This document shows, piece after piece, positions 35,082 to 44,077 of a stretch of 64,000 bases of DNA. The DNA is from Xanthomonas maliensis (GTDB taxonomy: Bacteria; Pseudomonadota; Gammaproteobacteria; Xanthomonadales; Xanthomonadaceae), in the NCBI RefSeq assembly GCF_009192945.1, contig NZ_NSET01000021.1:186001-250000 (forward strand), in the 5' to 3' direction. The notes beneath the pieces were generated by a model, which was given only the letters and a program-made list of their open reading frames with translations, had not been told where the DNA came from and did not search any database. Position 1 is the first letter of the stretch. The number at the start of each line of letters is the position of its first letter. The position numbers and the translations under genes were made by a program.

Positions 35082-36512
35082 TCAGCGTCGCTTGCGCCCC
35101 GGTCCGAGCTTGCGGGTGACGGTGTTGCGGCCCAGGCCCAGGCGCGCGGCGGCCTCGGCGCGGCGGCCCTGGGTCAGGTGCAACGCAGCTTCGAGCAGGG
35201 TCTTGTCGAGCCGTTCGCGGGCTTCGGCATGCAGGCCTTGGGCGCCTTCGCTCAGCCGTTGCGCGGCCCAGCTGGCCAGCAAGGCATCCCACTGCTCTTC
35301 GCCACGGCCGCTGCGTGTGCGTCGCCCGCCCCGCGTCAATGCCGCCTCTACATCCACCACATCGATGCTGTCAGCGGTCGCCAACGCTGCCAGCCGCCAG
35401 CAGACGTTTTCCAGTTCGCGCACGTTGCCCGGCCAATCGTAGTGGCGCAGTGCGTCCAGCGCAGCGGCCGACAACCGCTTGGGCTGCATATCGAGTTTAC
35501 GGCCGGCCATGGCCAGGAAGTTCTCCGCCAGCTGGGCAATGTCGCCGCGGCGCTCGCGCAAGGGCGGCAGCTGCAGCCGCACCACGTCCAGCCGGTGCAG
35601 CAAGTCGGCACGGAAGCGCCCCTGTTCGACCAGCGCTTCCAGGTCCTGGTGGGTGGCGGCGATCACCCGTACGTCGACGCGGATCAATTCGCGCCCGCCA
35701 ACCCGAAAAAACTCGTTTTCCGCCAGCACGCGCAGCAAACGGGTCTGCAACGGCAACGGCATGTCGCCGATCTCGTCCAGGAACAGCGTGCCGCCATCGG
35801 CCTGCTCGAAACGGCCGATGTGGCGCTTGGTGGCACCGGTGAAGGCGCCGGTCTCGTGGCCGAACAATTCGCTTTCCAGCAGCTCGGCCGGGATCGCGGC
35901 GGTGTTGAGCGCGACGAACGGCTTGCGCGCGCGCGGTGACTCGCTGTGCAAGGCGCGTGCGACCAGTTCCTTGCCGGTGCCGGTCTCGCCGTTGATCAAC
36001 ACCGACAGCGGTGCCTGCGCCAGCCGGCCGATCGCGCGGAACAGCGCGCGCATGGCCGGGGTGTCGCCGATCAACGCGGCCGAGCCTTCGGCCGGCAGCG
36101 ATCCCGGCCCGTCCTCGTCGCTCGCTTCCGCATCCGCATCGGGCAAGGCGCGCGCCGCCAAGGCCACCGCATCGTCGAGATCGAAGGGTTTGGAAAGGAA
36201 TTCATGCGCGCCACCGCGGAAGGCGCCGGCGGTACTGGCGACGTCGGTGTAGGCCGACATCACGATGACCGGCAGCTGCGGATGCCTGGATTTGAGCTTG
36301 TCGAGCAGGCTCAGCCCGTCTTCTCCCGGCATGCGCACATCGGTGAACAACAGATCCGGCGTGGGACGCATCGCCAATGCCTGCAGGGCCGCGGCAGCGC
36401 TCTCGAAGCCATCCACGGCATAGCCGGCATCGCGCAGCGCGGTCGACAGCACGAAGCGGACCGAGCGGTCATCGTCGACGACCCAGATGCGGTGGGCGGC
36501 GGTCTCAGGCAT
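35082..36512 (-). CDS. ntrC: NtrC, nitrogen-regulation sigma-54 response regulator
   Basis: A 476-residue NtrC. The receiver domain has phospho-Asp D58 (LLFTDVRMPGEDG) and Lys in FLSKPF. The AAA+ domain carries GETGTGKE, the full sigma-54 loop GAFTGA and the GGTLFLDEIGDMPLPLQ Walker B. The C-terminal Fis-type DNA-binding helix is RAEAAARLGLGRNTVTRKL. It overlaps ntrB by 8 bases (translational coupling). Its sites are recognisable upstream of glnA in this window (41407-41454). A minus-strand downstream flank of 600 bases carries no gene. Confidence 0.96.
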   Translation of the reverse strand: MPETAAHRIWVVDDDRSVRFVLSTALRDAGYAVDGFESAAAALQALAMRPTPDLLFTDVRMPGEDGLSLLDKLKSRHPQLPVIVMSAYTDVASTAGAFRGGAHEFLSKPFDLDDAVALAARALPDADAEASDEDGPGSLPAEGSAALIGDTPAMRALFRAIGRLAQAPLSVLINGETGTGKELVARALHSESPRARKPFVALNTAAIPAELLESELFGHETGAFTGATKRHIGRFEQADGGTLFLDEIGDMPLPLQTRLLRVLAENEFFRVGGRELIRVDVRVIAATHQDLEALVEQGRFRADLLHRLDVVRLQLPPLRERRGDIAQLAENFLAMAGRKLDMQPKRLSAAALDALRHYDWPGNVRELENVCWRLAALATADSIDVVDVEAALTRGGRRTRSGRGEEQWDALLASWAAQRLSEGAQGLHAEARERLDKTLLEAALHLTQGRRAEAAARLGLGRNTVTRKLGPGRKRR

Positions 36513-37560
36513 GCGCGTGTTCCTTGTCGTGATCGCCCGCCAGCTCGGGCAGCAGCAGGGTGAAGACGGTATGGCCTGGGCGCGAGCGGTAGGTCAGCGT
36601 GCCGTGGTGTTCGCGCGCGACCTGCTGGGCCAGCGCCAGCCCCAGGCCGCTGCCTTCGGCACGACCACTGACCAGCGGCAGGAACAGATGCTCGGCCAAC
36701 TCTTCCGGGACACCGGCACCGTCGTCGACGATCTCCAGCCGCAACGACATCGCATGCACGCGATCGCGGATGCGTTGGCCGTGCTCGACCCGGGTGCGCA
36801 AGGTCACCCGGCTGGCACCGGCCTGGAAGGCGTTGCGCACCAGGTTCCAGACCGCCTGGGTCAGGCGATCGCCATCGCCGAGGATGTCGGGGATGCTGGG
36901 GTCGTAATCGCGCTGCACCTGCACCGACCAGCCACCCTCGGCCTCGGCCAGACGCAGCACCCGTTCAAGCACCACGTGGATATTGAGCCGATCGTGCGGG
37001 CGCAGCGGTGTGGGCGAGAGCAGGCGTTCGAGCAAGGTGTTGAGGCGTTCGATCTCGGCGCCGATCAGCTCGATCAGCTCGCGTTCGTCCTCGTCGCGGC
37101 CCGCCGCCCGCCGCGCCAGCAGTTGCGCCGCACCCTTTAGTCCGGCCAGTGGATTGCGCAGCTCATGCGCCAGCCCCTTGAGCGCGGCACCGAGCGCGTT
37201 GGGCAAGGCATGGGTGGGATCCAGCGCGGGAAACTCGTCGACGGGATGGATTTCCAGCAACCAACCGCCGTCGTCCAGCCGCGACAGCCAGCCCTCGGCA
37301 AAGCGCGGTGTGTCGTTGGGCAGGCTCAGCGCCAGCCGGTGCAGACGCAGCACGTCGCGCTCATCGTTGAGCAGGAAACGCGCCAGCGCATCGCCCTGGA
37401 CCTCCAGCGCCGCCAAAGGCTGATCCACCAGCCGCCGCGCGCTGACGCCCAGCCAGCGCGCGAACGCCGGATTCACGCCCCGCACGCGACCGTCGCGATC
37501 GGCCCAGGCCACCGGCGTGCCGAGGCTGTCGAGCGTGGGAGTAGAAGGCGTCATCGTCAT
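36505..37560 (-). CDS. ntrB: NtrB, nitrogen sensor histidine kinase/phosphatase
   Basis: A 351-residue soluble kinase with an N-terminal PAS domain (residues 8-115: VAWADRDGRVRGVNPAFARWLGVSARRL) and a kinase core. Phosphoacceptor H132 is in GLAHELRNPLAGLKGAAQL, the N-box is NLVRNAFQAGA, and the G-boxes are DDGAGVP and GSGLGLALAQQ. It phosphorylates or dephosphorylates NtrC under control of PII. The PII gene (glnK) and amtB lie just upstream on the same strand. Confidence 0.95.
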   Translation of the reverse strand: MTMTPSTPTLDSLGTPVAWADRDGRVRGVNPAFARWLGVSARRLVDQPLAALEVQGDALARFLLNDERDVLRLHRLALSLPNDTPRFAEGWLSRLDDGGWLLEIHPVDEFPALDPTHALPNALGAALKGLAHELRNPLAGLKGAAQLLARRAAGRDEDERELIELIGAEIERLNTLLERLLSPTPLRPHDRLNIHVVLERVLRLAEAEGGWSVQVQRDYDPSIPDILGDGDRLTQAVWNLVRNAFQAGASRVTLRTRVEHGQRIRDRVHAMSLRLEIVDDGAGVPEELAEHLFLPLVSGRAEGSGLGLALAQQVAREHHGTLTYRSRPGHTVFTLLLPELAGDHDKEHAHA

Positions 37561-37729
37561 TGCACCAATTTAGTGCAAACCAGCAAACCAGGCGCGTCGG
37601 TCGCCACATGCGAAGCGACGCGGTGCCCGGCGCGAACCAAATGACGGCCGGCCGCATCGGCGCTAGGCGTGGGGCAGGTCATGCGGGCACCTCGATGCGT
37701 TGCGTTGGCCGGGCGCGTGGCGCCGGGCT

Positions 37730-37784
37730 GGCCTGCCCGACATGCCGGGCAGGCCGTGAAGCGCCCGCGACCTTGGCCGCGGGC
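37730..37784. terminator. two GC hairpins between amtB and ntrB
   Basis: Hairpin 1: perfect 10-bp arms GGCCTGCCCG (37730-37739) and CGGGCAGGCC (37746-37755), six-base loop. Hairpin 2: 7-bp arms GCCCGCG (37763-37769) and CGCGGGC (37778-37784). Neither has a T-run. They lie right after the amtB stop and probably weaken read-through into ntrB-ntrC, possibly as Rho-assisted terminators. Confidence 0.45.
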
Positions 37785-37792
37785 AGACAGGC

Positions 37793-39235
37793 TCAGGACT
37801 CGTAGGCGGCCTCGCCATGCGAGGTGATATCCAGGCCCTCGCGCTCGGCCTCTTCGGTCACCCGCAGACCGAACACCAGCTTGGCCACCAGGAAGCCGAC
37901 CACCGAGACCACGCCAATCCAGCCGACGGTGATCGCCACACCCAGCGCCTGGATGCCGACCTGGTGGACCATGTCGTAGTCGCCGCCCTTCTGGCCGCCG
38001 AGAGACGCAGCCGAGAACACGCCGGTCAGGATCGCGCCGATGATGCCGCCCAGGCCATGCACGCCGAACACGTCCAGGCTGTCGTCGGCGCCCAGCAGGC
38101 GCTTGAGACCGGTCACACCCCACACGCACAGCACGCCGGCGGCCAGGCCGATGACGATGGCGCCGAACGGGCCGACCGTGCCGCAGGCCGGGGTGATGCC
38201 GACCAGGCCGGCTACCATGCCCGACGCCACGCCCAGCGCCGAGGACTTGCCCTTGACGATCTTCTCGGTCAGCGACCAGCCCAGGATGGCGGCGGCGGTG
38301 GCGAGCAAGGTGTTGAGGAAGGCCAGCGCCGCACCGGCATTGGCTTCCAGGTTGGAGCCGGCATTGAAGCCGAACCAGCCCACCCACAGCAACGAGGCGC
38401 CAACGAAGGTCAAGGTCACGTTGTGCGGCTTGATCGCCTCGCGCCCCAGGCCGGCGCGCTTGCCGACGAAGTACGCACCGATCAAGCCGGCGATCCCGGC
38501 ATTGATGTGCACCACGGTGCCGCCGGCGAAATCCAGCGCGCCCAGGCCGAACAGATAGCCACCGGTCGCCCAGACCATGTGCGCCAACGGCAGGTAGCCG
38601 AAGGTGAACCAGATCACCGAGAACAGCAGCACCGCGGCGAACTTGGCGCGCTCGGCGAAGGCACCGACGATCAGTGCGCCGGTAATGCCGGCGAAGGTCG
38701 CCTGGAACGCCACGAACACGTATTCGGGCAGGCTGACGCCCTTGGTGAAGGTCGCGGCCAGACTCTCGATGGTGACGCCCTTGAGCAGGGCCTTGTCGAG
38801 ATTGCCGACCCATGCGCCTTCGCCCGAGAAGGCCAGGCTGTAGCCGTAGATCACCCACAGCACGGTCAACAGCGCGAAGACCACCGCGACCTGGATCAGC
38901 ACCGATAGCACGTTCTTGGCGCGCACCATGCCGCCATAGAACAACGCCAGGCCCGGCACCACCATCAGCAGCACCAGCAACGTCGAGGTGAGCATCCAGG
39001 CGACATCGCCCTTCTCCACCACCGGAGCCGCCGGCGCGGCAGCGACCGGGGCCGGCGTCGGCGCCGCGGTCGGCAGCGGTTCGGTGGTGACCGGCTCGGT
39101 CGGCAACGGCGTGAGCTGGGCGCTCGATTGTGCGGACGCATTGCCAGCGGCCAGCGCCAGCAATGCACTGACCAGCATCAGCAGGCAGACGCTGTAGAAG
39201 CGGGCTTTCCACCCGCCGAAAAGACCTGTCTTCAT
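37793..39235 (-). CDS. amtB: AmtB, ammonium transporter
   Basis: A 480-residue Amt family channel. An unusually long N-terminus (signal peptide 1-36, then a Pro/Thr-rich linker 37-72) precedes the channel core, which begins GDVAWMLTSTLLVLLMVVPGLALFYGGMVR. The core includes the helix FGYLPLAHMVW with conserved Trp/His environment and the GGTVVHINAGIAG segment; the HGLGGIIGAILTGVF segment lies near the C-terminus. Conducts ammonia/ammonium and is gated by PII (glnK just upstream). Start 39235 (MKTGLFGGW) gives a good signal peptide. Glu/Asp-rich end YES. Confidence 0.95.
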   Translation of the reverse strand: MKTGLFGGWKARFYSVCLLMLVSALLALAAGNASAQSSAQLTPLPTEPVTTEPLPTAAPTPAPVAAAPAAPVVEKGDVAWMLTSTLLVLLMVVPGLALFYGGMVRAKNVLSVLIQVAVVFALLTVLWVIYGYSLAFSGEGAWVGNLDKALLKGVTIESLAATFTKGVSLPEYVFVAFQATFAGITGALIVGAFAERAKFAAVLLFSVIWFTFGYLPLAHMVWATGGYLFGLGALDFAGGTVVHINAGIAGLIGAYFVGKRAGLGREAIKPHNVTLTFVGASLLWVGWFGFNAGSNLEANAGAALAFLNTLLATAAAILGWSLTEKIVKGKSSALGVASGMVAGLVGITPACGTVGPFGAIVIGLAAGVLCVWGVTGLKRLLGADDSLDVFGVHGLGGIIGAILTGVFSAASLGGQKGGDYDMVHQVGIQALGVAITVGWIGVVSVVGFLVAKLVFGLRVTEEAEREGLDITSHGEAAYES

Positions 39236-39257
39236 AAGGACTCCGGGGAGGATGGAC

Positions 39258-39650
<393 letters not shown>

Positions 39651-39869
39651 TCATTCACCTGGATGCCAACCCCGGCATCCGAACGTTCGCGACGTGCGCA
39701 GACCCCGACGGATGCGGCGCATCCGCCTCGTGGGAGAGGTCAGGCCCGCGCAGCGCGATCCGGTCTCTCTCAACTTCTCTTCGACCGCCGGCTCACGCCG
39801 TCGGTCATCGAACATGTGCGGCGGTGGGAGAGGTGGGAGGGGAAACCTCCACCACCGCCGCGGTGGAAC

Positions 39870-41279
39870 TCAGTTGCCGTAGTACAGCTGGTACTCCAGC
39901 GGATGCGTGGCCGCGCGGAACTTGGTGACTTCCTGCATCTTCAGCGCGATGTAGCCATCGATGAAGTCGTCGGTCATCACGCCACCGGCCTTGAGGAACT
40001 CACGGTCCTGATCCAGCGCTTCCAGTGCCTGGTCCAGGCTGGAGCACACCTGCGGGATCAGCTTCTCTTCTTCCGGCGGCAGGTCGTACAGGTCCTTGTC
40101 GCTGGGCGCACCCGGATCGATCTGGTTCTTGATGCCGTCCAGGCCGGCCATCATCAACGCGGTGAAGGTCAGGTAGCCGGACTGCAACGGATCGGGGAAG
40201 CGCATCTCGATGCGGCGCGCCTTCGGGTTGGACACCCACGGAATGCGGCACGAGGCCGAGCGATTGCGGGCCGAGTAGGCCAGCATCACCGGCGCTTCGA
40301 AGCCCGGCACCAGGCGCTTGTAGCTGTTGGTACCGGAGTTGGCGAACGCGTTGATCGCACGGGCATGCTTGAAGATGCCGCCGATGTACCACAGCGCCAG
40401 CTGCGACAGGCCGCCGTAGCCGTCGCCGGAGAACAGGTTGTTGCCACCCTTGGCCAGCGACTGGTGCACGTGCATGCCGCTGCCGTTGTCGCCGACGATC
40501 GGCTTGGGCATGAAGGTCGCAGTCTTGCCGTTGCGGTAGGCGACGTTCTTGATGATGTACTTGGTGGTCAGCAACTCGTCGGCCTTCTTCACCAGCGAGG
40601 AGAACTTGGTGCCGATCTCGCACTGGCCAGCGGTGGCCACTTCATGGTGGTGCACTTCGGTCTCGATGCCGACCTGCTCCAGCGTCTTGACCATTTCCGC
40701 GCGCAGATCGTGCAGCGAGTCGGTCGGCGGCACCGGAAAGTAACCGCCCTTCACGCCGGGACGGTAGCCGCTGTTGCCGCCTTCGTACTTGGTGCCGGTG
40801 TTCCAGGCCGCTTCTTCCGAACCCACCTGGAAGAAGGTGTGGCCCATGTCGTTGGCGAAGCGCACCGAATCGAAGATGAAGAATTCCGGCTCCGGACCGA
40901 AGAACGCCTGGTCGGCGATGCCGGAGGCCTTCAGATAGGCCTCGGCGCGCTTGGCGATACCGCGCGGATCGCGGGTGTAGGACTGCATGGTGGCCGGATC
41001 GAGGATGTCGCAGGTCAGCACCACGGTCGGATCGGCGTAGAACGGATCCAGGTAGGCGGTGTCGGCATCGGGCAGCAACACCATGTCCGACTCGTTGATG
41101 CCCTTCCAGCCCGCGATCGAGCTGCCATCGAACATCTTGCCTTCTTCGAACAGCGCCGGCTCGACGATGCTGGCCGGAAAGGTCACGTGCTGCTGCACGC
41201 CGCGCATATCGACGAAACGCAGGTCGACGAACTCGACCTTGTTGTCCTTGATCAGCTTTTCAACGTTTTCCACGGACAT
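39870..41279 (-). CDS. glnA: GlnA, glutamine synthetase type I
   Basis: A 469-residue glutamine synthetase that makes glutamine from glutamate, ammonia and ATP. The adenylylation site is present as Y398 in [12 protein letters not shown], so activity is expected to be switched by GlnE. Other signatures: [45 protein letters not shown], and [17 protein letters not shown] Shine-Dalgarno about 9 bases upstream supports ATG 41279. The gene is preceded by a sigma-54 promoter (41327-41344) and two NtrC dyads. Confidence 0.97.
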   Translation of the reverse strand: MSVENVEKLIKDNKVEFVDLRFVDMRGVQQHVTFPASIVEPALFEEGKMFDGSSIAGWKGINESDMVLLPDADTAYLDPFYADPTVVLTCDILDPATMQSYTRDPRGIAKRAEAYLKASGIADQAFFGPEPEFFIFDSVRFANDMGHTFFQVGSEEAAWNTGTKYEGGNSGYRPGVKGGYFPVPPTDSLHDLRAEMVKTLEQVGIETEVHHHEVATAGQCEIGTKFSSLVKKADELLTTKYIIKNVAYRNGKTATFMPKPIVGDNGSGMHVHQSLAKGGNNLFSGDGYGGLSQLALWYIGGIFKHARAINAFANSGTNSYKRLVPGFEAPVMLAYSARNRSASCRIPWVSNPKARRIEMRFPDPLQSGYLTFTALMMAGLDGIKNQIDPGAPSDKDLYDLPPEEEKLIPQVCSSLDQALEALDQDREFLKAGGVMTDDFIDGYIALKMQEVTKFRAATHPLEYQLYYGN

Positions 41280-41326
41280 CGGAAGAAACCTCGGAGGTAG
41301 AGTGAAGTGGCTCGTGGGCGGGATGA

Positions 41327-41344
41327 CAGCAGGGACCGTGCCAA
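41327..41344 (-). promoter_or_regulatory. sigma-54 promoter of glnA
   Basis: On the minus strand TTGGCACG, four bases, then CTGCTG: the -24 GG and -12 GC are separated by exactly ten bases, matching TGGCACG-N4-TTGCW except for weak bases in the -12 box. The expected transcription start is near 41317, about 38 bases upstream of the glnA ATG. Confidence 0.8.
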
Positions 41345-41406
41345 GCCTGCGGATTTCACAAGCCCTTGATTCTGCTGGTGTCGCTCGAGATCGCTAGCAT
41401 GCTGAA

Positions 41407-41423
41407 AGCACCACTTAGGTGCT
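41407..41423. promoter_or_regulatory. NtrC-binding dyad, promoter-proximal
   Basis: AGCACC-ACTTA-GGTGCT, a perfect 6-bp dyad with five-base spacer that fits the NtrC core GCACC-N5-GGTGC. Its centre is about 98 bases upstream of the predicted glnA start and 31 bases from the second site. Confidence 0.8.
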
Positions 41424-41437
41424 ACTGCTACCGATAC

Positions 41438-41454
41438 TGCACCTATATGGTGCA
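41438..41454. promoter_or_regulatory. NtrC-binding dyad, promoter-distal
   Basis: TGCACC-TATAT-GGTGCA, an exact match to the NtrC consensus TGCACC-N5-GGTGCA. Centre about 129 bases upstream of the predicted glnA start, and about 56 bases upstream of the divergent uppP ATG. Confidence 0.9.
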
Positions 41455-41501
41455 TGTCGCAATGCACTATCCTCTGCGCTCCCCCATTCCTCTTCAGCCC
41501 G

Positions 41502-42293
41502 ATGTCCGACCTGATTTCTGCCCTGCTCCTAGGCATCCTCGAAGGCCTCACCGAATTCCTGCCGATCTCCAGCACCGGCCATCTGCTGATCGCCGAACAA
41601 TGGCTCGGACGCCGCTCGGACTTCTTCAACATCGTCATCCAGGCCGGCGCCATCCTGGCCATCTGCCTGGCGTTGCGACAGAAGCTGTGGACCCTGGCCA
41701 CGGGCCTGGGCGAGCGCGCCAACCGCGACTATGTGCTCAAGGTCGGCGTGTCGTTCCTGGTGACCGCGGTGGTCGGGCTGGCGGTACGCAAGGCCGGCTG
41801 GCAATTGCCCGAAACCCTGCAACCGGTCGCCTGGGCGCTGCTGATCGGCGGCGTGTGGATGCTGGTGGCCGAACACTTCGCCAGCAAGCTGCCCGAGCGC
41901 GATCTGGTGACCTGGAAGGTCGCCATCGCGGTGGGCCTGGCGCAAGTCGTGGCTGGCGTCTTCCCCGGTACCTCGCGCTCGGCATCGACGATCTTCCTGG
42001 CGATGCTGCTGGGCTTGAGCAAGCGCTCGGCGGCAGCGGATTTCGCCTTCATGGTGGGCATCCCGACCATGTTCGCCGCCAGCGGCTATGCGCTGCTGGA
42101 GATGTACAAGGAAGGCGGCATCGGCAGCGAGAACTGGACCGACGTCGGCGTGGCCTTCCTGGCCGCCACCGTGACCGGCTTTGTGGTGGTGAAGTGGCTG
42201 CTGGGCTATATCAAGCAACACCGCTTTACCGCGTTCGCGATCTACCGGCTGGTGCTCGGCGCAGCGCTGCTGCTGTGGCTGCCCGCGGCCTGA
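41502..42293 (+). CDS. uppP: UppP (BacA), undecaprenyl-diphosphatase
   Basis: A 263-residue polytopic membrane phosphatase. It removes the terminal phosphate of undecaprenyl pyrophosphate, recycling the lipid carrier for cell-wall synthesis and giving bacitracin tolerance. The N-terminal LEGLTEFLPISSTGHLL motif and the later GTSRSASTIFLAMLLG region hold the conserved catalytic residues. ATG 41502 gives the family length. It is divergent from glnA; the distal NtrC site lies just upstream. A strong hairpin ends the transcript. Confidence 0.95.
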   Translation: MSDLISALLLGILEGLTEFLPISSTGHLLIAEQWLGRRSDFFNIVIQAGAILAICLALRQKLWTLATGLGERANRDYVLKVGVSFLVTAVVGLAVRKAGWQLPETLQPVAWALLIGGVWMLVAEHFASKLPERDLVTWKVAIAVGLAQVVAGVFPGTSRSASTIFLAMLLGLSKRSAAADFAFMVGIPTMFAASGYALLEMYKEGGIGSENWTDVGVAFLAATVTGFVVVKWLLGYIKQHRFTAFAIYRLVLGAALLLWLPAA

Positions 42294-42303
42294 GCGGCGA
42301 ATG

Positions 42304-42335
42304 CGGCGGGCAGTGACGGCCGTCATTGCCCGCCG
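42304..42335 (+). terminator. near-perfect 32-base hairpin after uppP
   Basis: Arms of 16 bases (CGGCGGGCAGTGACGG and its partner ending CCGCCG) pair over 15 of 16 positions, the other being G-T. It lies ten bases after the uppP stop. No T-run follows, so termination may be Rho-assisted or the structure may protect the 3' end. Confidence 0.55.
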
Positions 42336-42381
42336 GGAAGTGGCGCGGTATCACTAGCGGCCTCGCTCGTCGGAGTCCGCG

Positions 42382-43167
42382 ATGCGTTCGGCCTATCTTG
42401 CGCCCCTGCTGGCGACCGGCATCGCGGCCTGCACGCCGGCCCAGGACGGCCGTGCGCCAGCGGCCGCGACGGCCGCAACGATGGCGCCCGGGCCGGACAC
42501 CGACGCCCTGCGCGGCACGCTGCAGGCCCGGCATTGGCAGTTGCAGCACGCCAGCGACGCCCATGGCAGCGCCTTGCAGCGGTTGTTCGTGGCCGGCGTG
42601 CCGCCGTTGCAGTTGGACTTCACCGACCAACGGATCCAGGTCAGCCACACCTGCAACACACTCGGCGCGCCCTATGCGCTGGCCGAACGGCAGGTCCAGA
42701 TTGGCCGAGTGGTCTCCAGTAAACGGGCCTGCGCCGAGCAGCGCCGGATGGCCCAGGAGCAGGCTGCCAGCGCCCTGCTGTCCGGCCGCTTTGCCGTGGC
42801 GATGACCGCCGATGCCGAGCACTCCCAGCTGACCCTGACCCGCAGCGATGGCACCCGGCTGGTGTTCGCCGGCACCCCCACCAGCGCCAGCCAGCATGGC
42901 CCCGGCCAGACGCTGCTGATCGAAGTGGCCGCTGCCACCGTGCCCTGCCCCGACGCTCCCGCGCGGCGCTGCCTGCAACTGCGCGAACAGGCCCCGGCGT
43001 CTTCCGCCGGCGAACCGGCGTGGCAGATCTACGACGGCCGCATCGAGGGGTTCGAACACGAAGACGGCATTCGCACCTTGCTGCGGGTGACCCGTTATCC
43101 ACCGGCGCCCGGTCAGGACGCCGCGCCGGTCTACGTGCTCGACCAGATGCTGGAAGCCAGCGGCTGA
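42382..43167 (+). CDS. META/DUF4377-domain lipoprotein
   Basis: A 261-residue protein. Signal peptide MRSAYLAPLLATGIAAC has lipobox-type IAAC, so it should be a lipoprotein; a GGAG at 42372 supports ATG 42382. Residues about 45-150 look like a META (HslJ) domain: RGTLQARHWQLQHASDAHG, QLDFTDQRIQVSHTCNTLGAPYAL and the later RRMAQEQAASALLSG. The C-terminal part has the DUF4377 features WQIYDGRIEGFEHEDGIRTLLRV and YVLDQM. HslJ relatives are linked to novobiocin resistance and heat-inducible stress; the function here is unproven. Confidence 0.78.
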   Translation: MRSAYLAPLLATGIAACTPAQDGRAPAAATAATMAPGPDTDALRGTLQARHWQLQHASDAHGSALQRLFVAGVPPLQLDFTDQRIQVSHTCNTLGAPYALAERQVQIGRVVSSKRACAEQRRMAQEQAASALLSGRFAVAMTADAEHSQLTLTRSDGTRLVFAGTPTSASQHGPGQTLLIEVAAATVPCPDAPARRCLQLREQAPASSAGEPAWQIYDGRIEGFEHEDGIRTLLRVTRYPPAPGQDAAPVYVLDQMLEASG

Positions 43168-43333
43168 CCGGCGGCGTCCGGGCGAGGCCTGGAGTGGCGA
43201 ACAAAACGCAGCGCGCAGCCGGCAGGCGGGCATGGACGGTGCACGGGAGCCCACGTGTGCGGGTGGTACATGCCGATTTCGAGCAACGCCGCGCCCGCGC
43301 CTGGCGGTTGCGCGGTCGTTTTGTCAGCCGTTC

Positions 43334-43945
43334 TCAGCGCACGGTCGGGTTGAGCGTGTAGGTGCCGTGCAGCGTCGCTTCGGCCAGCACATGACCGTGC
43401 ATGGCGCGTAGCGCGTCGGCAGCGGTAAAACGGGCCGGAACCTCCAGTCGCGCCACGTCCAGCGCGAACACCCGGAAGAAGTAGCGGTGCAGCCGCAGAT
43501 CGTTGAACGGCGGATAGGGGCCGTCATAGCCCAGATAGTCGCCGGCCATGTCGGCATTGCCCGCGAACCAGTCGGTATAGGAGTTCAGACCCTGACGGGC
43601 ACCGGCCGGTCCGGCCGGCTGGCGCTTGCCCTTGGCAACGAAGCCGTCACTGCAACTGCCGGCGGCGAGTTCATGCACGCTTGCGGGGAGGTCGATCATC
43701 GCCCAATGCACGAAATCGGTGCGTGGCTGCTCGACCGGAATCTGTAGATCGTCGCGCCCCACCGTCTCCGGCACGGTCGGCACGTCCGGGTCCAGGCACA
43801 ACAGCGCAAAGCTGGCGGTGCCGGCCGGCACCTCGCTCCAGGCCAGGTGCGGATTGCGGTTGGGAGCGAAGCCTTCCGGGCTGCCGGCGGCAAATTCCAC
43901 CGGGATGGCGGCACCGTTGTCGAAGCTGTGGCTGATCAGGCGCAT
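43334..43945 (-). CDS. YbhB/YbcL-type PEBP protein
   Basis: A 203-residue phosphatidylethanolamine-binding/Raf-kinase-inhibitor-like protein. Segment order is right: NRNPHLAWSEVPAGTASFALLCLDPDVP, then DFVHWAMIDLP, the GLNSYTDWF and YDGPYPPFNDLRLHRYFFRVFALDV. A GGAG Shine-Dalgarno lies before ATG 43945. Bacterial members have no agreed function. No partner genes are near. Confidence 0.88.
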   Translation of the reverse strand: MRLISHSFDNGAAIPVEFAAGSPEGFAPNRNPHLAWSEVPAGTASFALLCLDPDVPTVPETVGRDDLQIPVEQPRTDFVHWAMIDLPASVHELAAGSCSDGFVAKGKRQPAGPAGARQGLNSYTDWFAGNADMAGDYLGYDGPYPPFNDLRLHRYFFRVFALDVARLEVPARFTAADALRAMHGHVLAEATLHGTYTLNPTVR

Positions 43946-44077
43946 GCAGAAACTCCGTGGATGGACGAAAGCGAGGGCGACCAGGGTGCCCGTCCGCCGG
44001 CGACAGCGAAAGCGGCCTGGGCGGAACGCTGCAACGCAGAGCGTTGCGCGCGCCGCCACGCCGCCGCGATGACGGCG

